The notes under the pieces: model-generated
What the model was told of the DNA's origin: nothing
The model's input: only the letters and a program-made list of their open reading frames with translations
Databases searched by the model: none
Source of the DNA: Selaginella moellendorffii
Lineage: Eukaryota; Streptophyta; Lycopodiopsida; Selaginellales; Selaginellaceae
DNA: 64,000 nucleotides
NCBI RefSeq assembly: GCF_000143415.4
Contig: NW_003314281.1
Span: 2,045,149-2,109,148 of the forward strand
Direction of reading: 5' to 3'
Made by a program: the position numbers and the translations under genes
In this document: piece by piece, positions 10,915-19,622 of the stretch
Numbering within the stretch: the first letter of the stretch is position 1
Layout of the letters: the number at the start of each line of letters is the position of its first letter

Positions 10915-12062
10915 TGTAAGGAACCGACTCCCCGAGATGTCGTAGGCTAAAGGATCCCCAAAAAGCTTGACCGAAATGACAAAGAGTTCATCGGATGGGA
11001 CCAAGTCGAGGATCGAGTCCAAGACCGACTCTAGGACCGAGTTCGAGATAGAGTCCGGAATCGAGTCCGAGACCGACTCGGGGACCGAGTTCGAGTCCGA
11101 GTTCGAGACCGAGTTCGAGACGGAGTCCGGATCCGAAATCGGGTCCGAGACCGAGTCCGAGGTCGAGTCCGAGGTCGGGTCCGAGGTCGGGTCCGAGATC
11201 GAGTCCGTGATCGAGTCCGAACCCGAATCCGAAGTCGGATCCGAAATCGGGTCCGAGATCGAGCCAGAGACTAAGTCCAAATACTAATACGGGTCAAGGG
11301 GTGAAAGCCCAAAGCGTGCGTCTCCCAGGGGGGGGGGGCTGCAGGGGGTTCCAAAAGTATAGTAGGGATAGTGAGGTCCAGGAACCAGTTTAGAAGGGAC
11401 TCTCCAGTTGGGCTTCCAAACCGACTTGAGGTTGGGACTGGGACCGAGGGGCCTTGGGTGGGAGTGAGCATGGACTTGGCTGGTGCCGGAGGGGCCATCC
11501 AAGGAAGTGCTCAAGAGCAGCTCCCACTCCCGAAAGGGAAACCGATTGCGGTGCTCCCGGCCCAGGTGGAGTGGTGCCCCACTTGAGTACCTTGTGGCTC
11601 ATTGGTCCTCGCCCTTCCGGGGGCTTGGGCCTTTCCTTCGGGATGGAAGTGGGGGGGTAGAGGTACCCATACCGGGCCGTTAGGCCACGGTGTTTCGCCC
11701 CGACGTCCCGAAGCAAGTGCTGCACCCAAGGCTTGGGATTTAGAGGGTCCCATGATCAAGCCTTGTGGTACCTTGGGGTGTTAGGAATCTGGAGGCTTGG
11801 TGTGCTTGGCTGCTTGTGCCTGCGGGGAGTGTAGCCGAACCTTAAGTCCAGTCTAACCCGGGGAGGGGGATTGGGAGAGATTTGGGAATCCGTAGATGGA
11901 TGGCTAACACTCCGTTGCTCGTGCAGTAAGTAGCTGAAACCAAGTAGGAGCTGGCACCATAGGCGAGAACCTTGGCGAGGGAACTTAGCACAAGCCAAGG
12001 CGGAGTTGGTCGGATAGGCGAGGTAAGCTGGCAAATTGGAAAGGAAAAATTTGTGGCTTACA
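10915..12062 (+). repeat. 5' LTR of element D
   Basis: It starts TGTAAGG and ends GGCTTACA. The region about 10990-11275 is a hexamer-based array (GAGTCC, GAGACC, GAGGTC and variants) that stays open on both strands. Next come GTGAAAGCCCAAAGCG, an 11-G run and TTCCAAAAGTATAGTAGGG, a cassette shared with the other LTR families here and a candidate core promoter. Confidence 0.88.
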
Positions 12063-12078
12063 ATTTGGTATCGGAGCC
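12063..12078 (+). other. Primer-binding site of element D
   Basis: ATTTGGTATCGGAGCC follows the LTR directly. It matches the methionine-tRNA primer site with one A-to-G difference. Confidence 0.7.
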
Positions 12079-12121
12079 TCTTCCTCAGTTCTAGCGAAGG
12101 ATAGAGGCGGATTGCTGGGAG

Positions 12122-13873
12122 ATGGCAAGGGCAGGACGTAAGCGAACCCAGGCGGAGACGGAACCTCCTCCAGAGCTGGAGCCTCCTGTCGAACAGGAGG
12201 CGATGGATGAGGAATCCTTGCATGAGGAGGACTCCAGTGAGGCAACTTCCAAACAGGAGTCTGGTGGTGAGGTTCGGTCGTCCAAGGCTCGATTGGATGT
12301 TCTAGAAGGACAATTGGCACAGACCAATGCCCTGCTAGAGACTCTCGTACGCAAGCTAAAGCGTGACGAGAAGCGGAAGAAAAAGCGAAAGACTGCGGAT
12401 GCTGGCAGCGCAGAAGGTGCGGACCCTTCGGCAGGGACTGAGGCAAAACCAGACAAGGTCGAACAGACCGAAGTGGAATCAGTCCCTCAGGCAGTTCCCA
12501 AGTACAAACCGAAGCCCCCACCGGTCTTCAAGGGAGTGAACGACTATAAGGTGGTGGAGGATTGGTTTTACGATATGGAGGACTACTTCCGAGCGTTGCG
12601 ATTACCGAGCTCGGAGAAGGTCCCATGTGCAAAACCATACTTGGCAGATAATGCCAAGTCTTGGTGGAGAACAACGGAGGCCAACGAAGGACCGGTGGCC
12701 ACTTGGGAAATGATGAAGGCGAGGATCCGCGCAACATACGTTCCTCCGAATGCCACTCTGCATCTGAGAGATGAGCTGAGTAGGCTGAAGCAGACTGGAA
12801 CCATCCAGGAATATGTGAATGGGTTCATGGCAAAGAGGATACTTGTCACGGACATGGGGGATATGGATGCGTTCCATGCCTTTATATCAGGTTTGCAAAC
12901 CTGGGCTCGCGGTGAGGTGATGCGCTGGAACCCGACCAACTACAAGGAAGCGTTGGATGCGGCCATCAAGGTGCATTTCAACGATAACCTGCGAAAGGGG
13001 AACACGACGGGGTCGGGATCCACGTTTCACAAAGGGGCCAAACCGAGGGGAACATATAGCAGGGGGAAATTCAAGAAGAGTTTCTCTAAGAATGAGTCCT
13101 CGGGATTCCGGAAAGGCAAATCCGGTGGCCAGCGAGCAAGTACGTGGGGGAGTCAAGCGAAAAGAGACAAACCCACGGATAAGAAGGTCAAGTCATATAG
13201 CAGCGTGGGAAACAACGTATGCTACAACTGCGGTGAAGCGGGACACTTTTCGAGGGAATGTCCCTACCCGAAGAAGGCCAGAGCCAATATGGCCATCAAG
13301 TCGGGTGAAGTCCAAAATGAGGTATGTGATCCAGTCCCTAACTCAAAGTTACTCATTACACGAGCAACTTTGGTAGAGAGTCGTTCGCGACATCTACTAG
13401 CCCTCCGAGGGAAGCTCGGAGGTAGCGTTGTTAAGATCCTTATTGACACGGGTGCTTCGGATAATTTTGTGGCTGCAAACATAGTCCGGCAAGCCGGACT
13501 AACGGTGCAGCGGCTAGGCGAACCAAGGACTATAGAGTTTGTTCAAGGTAGCCAAAGCACCGATGAGGTACTTCGACAAGCGAGAGTCGAAGTGGGGACT
13601 TGGAAGGTGGACATGGATTTCACCGTGTTGGACATGGCGGGATTTGACGTGATCTTCGGAATAGACTGGTTCAATCGATTCGTGGTAGCCCTGCATGGTC
13701 AAGGTAGAAACCTTGTGGTACTGGCGAATGCCCAAGGAAGAAGATCTAGGGTGGAAGCCCAGGATCTAAAGGTAGGGCAAAGCAAGGCCAAAGAATCCTG
13801 CTTAAACCTGGTGTCCACGAGAGGACAACTCACTAAAGGACTAAGGCAGCCTTTTTGTGCTTACTCTCGGTGA
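12122..13873 (+). CDS. Gag-protease polyprotein of element D
   Basis: An open frame of 583 residues starts at the ATG 12122, about 45 bp after the primer site. The N-terminus is acidic, then comes a basic stretch and a retrotransposon gag domain ([26 protein letters not shown]). A basic Gly/Ser-rich linker leads to the CCHC knuckle [14 protein letters not shown] at residues 367-380. The aspartic protease follows with [11 protein letters not shown] (Asp near residue 442). The frame ends at 13873; pol continues in the -1 frame from within the last 20 bases, next to a T5 run (13852-13856) that could be a slip site. The frame looks intact and therefore recently functional. Confidence 0.9.
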   Translation: MARAGRKRTQAETEPPPELEPPVEQEAMDEESLHEEDSSEATSKQESGGEVRSSKARLDVLEGQLAQTNALLETLVRKLKRDEKRKKKRKTADAGSAEGADPSAGTEAKPDKVEQTEVESVPQAVPKYKPKPPPVFKGVNDYKVVEDWFYDMEDYFRALRLPSSEKVPCAKPYLADNAKSWWRTTEANEGPVATWEMMKARIRATYVPPNATLHLRDELSRLKQTGTIQEYVNGFMAKRILVTDMGDMDAFHAFISGLQTWARGEVMRWNPTNYKEALDAAIKVHFNDNLRKGNTTGSGSTFHKGAKPRGTYSRGKFKKSFSKNESSGFRKGKSGGQRASTWGSQAKRDKPTDKKVKSYSSVGNNVCYNCGEAGHFSRECPYPKKARANMAIKSGEVQNEVCDPVPNSKLLITRATLVESRSRHLLALRGKLGGSVVKILIDTGASDNFVAANIVRQAGLTVQRLGEPRTIEFVQGSQSTDEVLRQARVEVGTWKVDMDFTVLDMAGFDVIFGIDWFNRFVVALHGQGRNLVVLANAQGRRSRVEAQDLKVGQSKAKESCLNLVSTRGQLTKGLRQPFCAYSR

Positions 13874-16800
13874 AGAGTGACAAAAAGACAAGAACGGGAG
13901 AAGTGCCTTTAGTGATCCAGCGAGTGTTGGACCAATTCCAGGATACCATGCCGGAGGAGCTACCGGCGGGGTTGCCCCCCGCACGACCGATAGAACATAA
14001 GATTGAGCTGGTCGAGGGCGCTGAGGCAGTGGTTCGTCCACCCTATCGTTTGAACGAAAAGGAACTCAAGGAGCTCAAGTGCCAACTAGAGGAGTTGGTG
14101 GACAAAGGGTATATTAGGTTGAGCAAGTCGCCGTATGGGGCGCCGGTATTATTTGTGAAAAAGAAAGATGGATCTATGCGCATGTGCATAGATTACCGGT
14201 TGCTCAACAAGTATACCAAGAAGAACAAGTACCCTTTGCCAAGGATTGAGGACCTGTTCGATAGGTTGGGAAAGGCAAAATACTTCTCGAGGATTGACCT
14301 AAGGTCAGGATACTACCAGATCAGGGTAGCTGAGGAAGATGTCGAGAAGACAACCTGTCGAACAAGGTATGGGAGCTTTGAGTTTCTAGTGATGCCCTTT
14401 GGGCTCTGCAATGCGCCGGCAACGTTTTCGGCGTTGATGAACCACATCTTTGTACCCTATCTGGATCACTTCGTGGTCGTCTATATTGACGACATCCTGA
14501 TCTATAGCGAGACGCTAGAGGAGCATGCCGAACACTTGGCGAAGGTGTTTGAGAAACTAAGGGAACACAAACTGTATGCTAAAGAGAGCAAATGTGACTT
14601 TGCTCAACAAGAGGTAAAGTTTCTCGGGCATGTGGTGGGCCAGGACGGGCTCAAGGTGGACCCGGAGAAGGTCCAAGCGATCCAGGAATGGGAGCGACCA
14701 TCGAATGTACATGAGTTGAGGGCGTTCCTGGGGCTATGCAACTACTATCGAAAGTTTATCAGACACTATTCGAGAGTAGCCCTGCCCTTAACGGACCAAA
14801 CAGGAAAAGGGAAGATGGTATGGACAGCAGAATGCGAGGCGGCATTCGTCCACCTCAAAGGGAAGTTGAGGAAGGCTCCCGTATTGGCATTACCAGACTT
14901 TGGTAAGGACTTTGAGGTAGAAACGGATGCTTCGGACTTTGCGTTGGGCGCAGTTTTGAAGCAGGACAACCATCCGGTAGCGTTCTTCTCGAAGAAGCTG
15001 GACAAGGCTCAACGGAAGTGGCCTGCCCACGAGAAGGAATTGTTTGCGGTGGTCAAGGCACTCAAGGAGTGGCGACACTACCTTGGGAGACACTTCAAGG
15101 TTTACACGGACAATGTGGCAACGAAACACTTCTTGTCACAGCCCGACCTAAAAGGGAAACAAGGTCGGTGGGCCAATGCCTTGGCTGAGTTTGATTGCGA
15201 GATTCTGTACAAGCCTGGGAAGAGCAACATCGTGGCGGATGCGCTAAGTCGAAAAGCGAGCTTGAGGTTGGCAATATCCAGCGCAACAGCAACCTTCTGG
15301 GACGATGTGCGGACAGCATATGAGAACGATGGTCTAGCACAAGAAGTGTTGCTGAGGAATCTAGAGGCGCGGGAAGCTCACCAGAGGGGTGAGCTGCCAA
15401 CGGAAGAGAAAACGGGCTATGCGGAACGCAACGGACTCATCTATTACAAGCAAACGAGGGTGTATGTTCCAGAAGGGGAACTAAGGAAGGTGGCCTTAGA
15501 AGAGTGTCATGACGGACCTCTTGCGGGACACGGCGGAGTGCCCAAGACAATGGGCTTACTCAAAAGGAAGTACCATTGGCCAGATATGGCTAAGGACATC
15601 CAAGACTATGTAAAGACATGCCCAACATGTCAGCAGGTAAAAGCCGTGACTAAGGCTAGTGGGGGCTTGTTGCAAAGCATCCCCATTCCAGATCGCCCGT
15701 GGAAATGTCTTACGATGGACTTCATCACGGGACTCCCCCCAAGCGAGGGGTTTGATGCGATATTCGTGGTGGTGGACCGATTTTCGAAAATGGCACATTT
15801 CATACCCACCACAACGGAAATGTGGATGCGGAAGGTGTGGCGAAGCTGTTCTTCGAACAAGTGGTTCGAGTGCGGGGAAGGCCGGAAGAGATTATCTCAG
15901 ATCGAGATAAGATCTTCACCAGTAGGTTCTGGAGGACTCTCCTGGAACAGTATCGCACCAAGTTGAAATTCAGCACAGCCTATCACCCACAGACAGGTAT
16001 GGGGTATTGAGTCAAGTTGTTGGCACTAACACTTCTTGACAGACGGACAAACGGAAAGGGTGAATAGGCAGCTGGAGGATTATTTGCGATGCTATGTCTC
16101 GGGAGACCAGACCGATTGGGTAAGTCATTTGGGACTTGCGGAAATGTGTTATAACAACTCACCACATTCGAGTATCGGGGTGAGTCCATGGGAAGTCATC
16201 AATGGGCGAGCTATTGAAGGTCCTGTGGAACTCGGCGTGGCCGAGTATCATGGAGAGTTGCCCGCGGTGGAGGCATTCACGGCGGAAAGACTCAGCATTT
16301 GGAATCTAGTGAGGGATTCCTTGGAACGGGCTCAACAAAGGCAAACCAAATACGCGAACCAGAAGCGTCGGGATGTAGAGTTCCAAGCTGGGGAGAAGGT
16401 GTGGCTGAACACCAAGAACCTCAGACTACCAAGTGGGATCAGTCGAAAGTTGACCCAAAGGTAAAGATGCATGTATTCCCGTAAATGAATTGATCTTGAG
16501 TTCCTTAAGCAGGTTCGCGGGGCCTTACGAGATTGAGGCACGAATCGGTAAAGTGGCTTACCGACTCCGACTTCCTCGAGAGATGGGGAAGATGCACCCA
16601 GTGTTCCACGTGAACTTACTCAAGCCGTACTTTGAGGATCCGCTTCGCAAGGACCAAGTGAGACCTTTACCTGAGGTTATCCAAGGGGAAGAGGAATACG
16701 AAGTCGAGGCCATCCTCAATGCGCGCAAGAGCAAGCGACAAGGACGCGAGGTGAGAGAGTTCCATGTGAAGTGGAAAGGATTTCCACACTGCGAAGCAAC

Positions 16801-16894
16801 ATGGGAACCGGAGGAGAACCTAGCGAACGCGCGAGATCTAGTGGAGGAATTTCTGCAAGGCAGAACTCTATGTACTTATGCAAAATTCAATTAA
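13852..16894 (+). CDS. Pol polyprotein of element D (RT, RNase H, integrase, chromodomain), two introns
   Basis: The frame opens at the gag overlap; no ATG is needed if it is made by frameshift. RT shows [12 protein letters not shown] and the catalytic YIDD at 14482-14493. RNase H begins near [10 protein letters not shown] (about 14920). Integrase has its HHCC finger (15505-15640) and core ([15 protein letters not shown]). A small frameshift near 15813-15820 (two extra or one missing base) breaks the core in this copy. Intron 1 (15997-16042) rejoins YHPQT to DGQTERVN; intron 2 (16461-16512) rejoins KLTQR to FAGPYE. A chromodomain ([12 protein letters not shown]) ends the frame at 16894. Product roles are reverse transcription and integration, with chromatin targeting by the chromodomain. 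Confidence 0.85.
15997..16042 (+). other. Putative intron 1 of element D pol (46 bp)
   Basis: It begins GTATGG and ends TTGACAG, with a branch-site-like CACTAAC about 20 bp before the 3' end. Removal restores the conserved integrase run [13 protein letters not shown]. Left in, it gives an in-frame stop a few codons in (at 16010). Its length equals the shortest host introns here (46 bp in IFT57). Element C has no insertion at the same codon. Confidence 0.8.
16461..16512 (+). other. Putative intron 2 of element D pol (52 bp)
   Basis: It begins GTAAAG and ends TTAAGCAG. Removal joins KLTQ to [13 protein letters not shown], the expected segment after integrase; retention stops the frame at 16464. 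Element C reads straight through this site (LLPRYVGPYQ). Confidence 0.8.
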
Positions 16895-17297
16895 AAATAT
16901 CAGTTTGCAAAGTTGAGCTAATGGCATATGTTGGGACCCGAAGGCGCGCCAAAGGTAAGCTAATTAGCATGGGTTGGATAGGTCGACCAGGCGTAGGGCA
17001 CTACGCCCGACTCCCCGCGGGGATGTCGAATCCGTAGACGTATTCTACGGAGGTTGGGTTCGAGTCCCAACCCCCTAGTAAAGCAAGGCTGGGTTCAAGT
17101 CCCGACCCTATACTAGGGCGTGGTGAAGTGAGGAATATAGGGACACCTATATTCCGTTGTCATGGGCTCTTGGCCGGGGAGGCTAACTTAGGCACACCGC
17201 TAAGTGGGGGGATGCCCCCGGAGACATGGACAACAAGTCGTAGGATAAAACGAGACGTTCGATGTGGGCATCGAACTTCTTCTATGGGTGGTGGAGT
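16895..17297 (+). other. Structured 3' untranslated domain of element D
   Basis: There is no coding potential but dense inverted repeats. Stems are 16990-16996/17001-17007, 17032-17038/17044-17050, a tRNA T-arm-like hairpin 17052-17058/17066-17072 with loop TTCGAGT, a weaker second one at 17087-17107, then 17132-17141/17146-17155 (loop GACA), 17186-17191/17200-17205 (loop GCACACCG), 17206-17210/17215-17219 (loop GATG) and 17257-17264/17269-17276 (loop TGGG). A purine-rich tract precedes the 3' LTR. The order T-arm, GACA, GCACACCG, GATG recurs in element E with changed stems, which supports conserved RNA folding. Function is unknown; packaging, export or priming are possible. Confidence 0.7.
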
Positions 17298-18445
17298 TGT
17301 AAGGAACCGACTCCCCGAGATGTCGTAGGCTAAAGGATCCCCAAAAAGCTTGACCGAAATGACAAAGAGTTCATCGGATGGGACCAAGTCGAGGATCGAG
17401 TCCAAGACCGACTCTAGGACCGAGTTCGAGATAGAGTCCGGAATCGAGTCCGAGACCGACTCGGGGACCGAGTTCGAGTCCGAGTTCGAGACCGAGTTCG
17501 AGACGGAGTCCGGATCCGAAATCGGGTCCGAGACCGAGTCCGAGGTCGAGTCCGAGGTCGGGTCCGAGGTCGGGTCCGAGATCGAGTCCGTGATCGAGTC
17601 CGAACCCGAATCCGAAGTCGGATCCGAAATCGGGTCCGAGATCGAGCCAGAGACTAAGTCCAAATACTAATACGGGTCAAGGGGTGAAAGCCCAAAGCGT
17701 GCGTCTCCCAGGGGGGGGGGGCTGCAGGGGGTTCCAAAAGTATAGTAGGGATAGTGAGGTCCAGGAACCAGTTTAGAAGGGACTCTCCAGTTGGGCTTCC
17801 AAACCGACTTGAGGTTGGGACTGGGACCGAGGGGCCTTGGGTGGGAGTGAGCATGGACTTGGCTGGAGCCGGAGGGGCCATCCAAGGAAGTGCTCAAGAG
17901 CAGCTCCCACTCCCGAAAGGGAAACCGATTGCGGTGCTCCCGGCTCAGGTGGAGTGGTGCCCCACTTGAGTACCTTGTGGCTCATTGGTCCTCGCCCTTC
18001 CGGGGGCTTGGGCCTTTCCTTCGGGATGGAAGTGGGGGGGTAGAGGTACCCATACCGGGCCGTTAGGCCACGGTGTTTCGCCCCGACGTCCCGAAGCAAG
18101 TGCTGCACCCAAGGCTTGGGATTTAGAGGGTCCCATGATCAAGCCTTGTGGTACCTTGGGGTGTTAGGAATCTGGAGGCTTGGTGTGCTTGGCTGCTTGT
18201 GCCTGCGGGGAGTGTAGCCGAACCTTAAATCCAGTCTAACCCGGGGAGGGGGATTGGGAGAGATTTGGGAATCCGTAGATGGATGGCTAACACTTCGTTG
18301 CTCGTGCAGTAAGTAGCTGAAACCAAGTAGTAGCTGGCACCATAGGCGAGAACCTTGGCGAGGGAACTTAGCACAAGCCAAGGCGGAGTTGGTCGGATAG
18401 GCGAGGTAAGCTGGCAAATTGGAAAGGAAAAATTTGTGGCTTACA
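17298..18445 (+). repeat. 3' LTR of element D
   Basis: It has the same 1148-bp length as the 5' LTR with no indels. The differences I see are single substitutions corresponding to about 11482, 11562, 11847, 11910 and 11949 of the 5' copy. Confidence 0.88.
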
Positions 18446-19607
18446 ACCGAGACCGGAACCGAGACCGGGACCGAGACCGAGACCGAGACCGAGATCGGGA
18501 CCGAGACCGAGACCGAGGCCGAGGCCAAGACCGAGCCCGAGCCCGAGTCCGAGTCCGAATCCGAGTCCGAGTCCGAGTCCGAATCCGAGTCCGAGTCCGA
18601 GTCCGGAGCCTGAGAGGGTGAAAGCCCAAAGCGTTCGTCTCCCAGACCCTGGGGGGTTTGGTGAGCTCCAAAAGTATAGTAGGGGGAGGACTGCAGTGGA
18701 GCCAGTTTGGCCAGGAAAGGCCAGTTTGGCCCAGGAAGGCCGGACCCAGTGTTGGGTGATGAGCTGCCCACTGGGAAGTCCAAGACTAGAGTGAACACGG
18801 ACTGACAAGTGGGGTAGCTTGGTGAAGTGTTCAAGAGCCGGCTCTAGTTCCCCCGGGAGATCGACTGGGCGATGCTCCCAATCCAAGTGTGGGTGGCACT
18901 ACCTACTTGGATACCTGGTGTGGCTCAACGGAACCCGCTCTAAGCCCATGGCTAGAGCACCCAAGGGCAGAAGGCGAGGAGAGTACCCAGGTGGCTCGCG
19001 TAAGGCCACGGTGTTCTGAAATGTTGTCCCAAAGGCCCAGACTGTGGAAAGGAAGAGGAGCAGTCCTCTGGGGTAGTGACCAAGGACACAGTCGTGTGGT
19101 GAGGAAGTCCCAAAGGACTGTGGGACTTAGTGGTCGGGCCTGTGGGTCTCGATCCAGTGGCAGTGTTGGCAAACACGACCAGGGGCAGAAAGGGACTTAG
19201 TGGGGACTGACAGAGGGATATTGGGGAAGGCTATCTCCTTGTCGGTGGGCATCCTAAGGATGCTAAGGAGTGGATCTGAGATGACCACTCATGGATGGTT
19301 TGCCTAGTCTTGGAGAGCCAAGACTGTGATGCAAGTGGTATTGGACTACCAGTGTGGCAAAGGTGATTGGGCATGGCCTTAGCGTAACGGGCTGCTATGT
19401 CGGTGGTACCTTTGAGTGTCGGTCATGGGATCGGACACGTGGAGCACTTGGACCAAGTGCAAATGTTGAGTGGCATGGATGCCATTCTCGGGGCTAGCAA
19501 GTCCCAAGTCCTGGATTGGACTTATGGAGGTTGTGAATGAGACTCCTCCAAGTGGTCGGAGGTGTGGTTAAGTGACTAAAGTAGAATGGAAATTTTAGTC
19601 GCTTACA
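18446..19607 (+). repeat. LTR of element E, 5' end missing
   Basis: It abuts the end of D without a TG start, opening in a hexamer array (GACCGA, then GAGTCC) to about 18613, then the shared cassette GTGAAAGCCCAAAGCG and CTCCAAAAGTATAGTAGGGG. It ends CGCTTACA at 19607, directly before a primer site, which fixes its nature as a 5' LTR. It is related to the D LTR in plan but not in most of its sequence. Confidence 0.65.
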
Positions 19608-19610
19608 ATT

Positions 19611-19622
19611 TGGTATCAGAGC
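19611..19622 (+). other. Primer-binding site of element E
   Basis: TGGTATCAGAGC is a perfect match to the standard plant methionine-tRNA primer site, three bases after the LTR end. Confidence 0.8.

Larger units (their letters stand above)
10915..18445 (+). mobile_element. Element D: young Ty3/gypsy chromovirus-like LTR retrotransposon with introns in pol
   Basis: This 7531-bp element has two 1148-bp LTRs, a primer site, a gag-protease frame, a pol frame (RT, RNase H, integrase, chromodomain) and a structured 3' untranslated region. I count five differences between the LTRs, so insertion is recent. The left flank is ATTAC and the right flank is ACCGA, so no target duplication is seen: the right junction with element E is rearranged or misassembled. 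Two spliceosomal-type introns lie in pol (15997-16042 and 16461-16512). Confidence 0.88.

Noticed and set aside
10858-11287. Acidic Ser/Asp- and Ser/Glu-rich open frames on both strands (and again at 17160-17670 and 18355-18886)
   Set aside because: They are translations of the hexamer arrays in the LTRs of D and E, open in several frames by composition alone.
15813-15822. A third intron in D pol at the integrase frameshift
   Set aside because: Only one or two bases need to change to restore [11 protein letters not shown]; no GT-AG segment fits, so it is an indel or sequencing error.
16990-17110. A tRNA gene suggested by GGTTCGAGTCCC
   Set aside because: Only a T-arm-like hairpin (and a stem-loop before it) can be formed; there is no acceptor stem, D-arm or anticodon arm.
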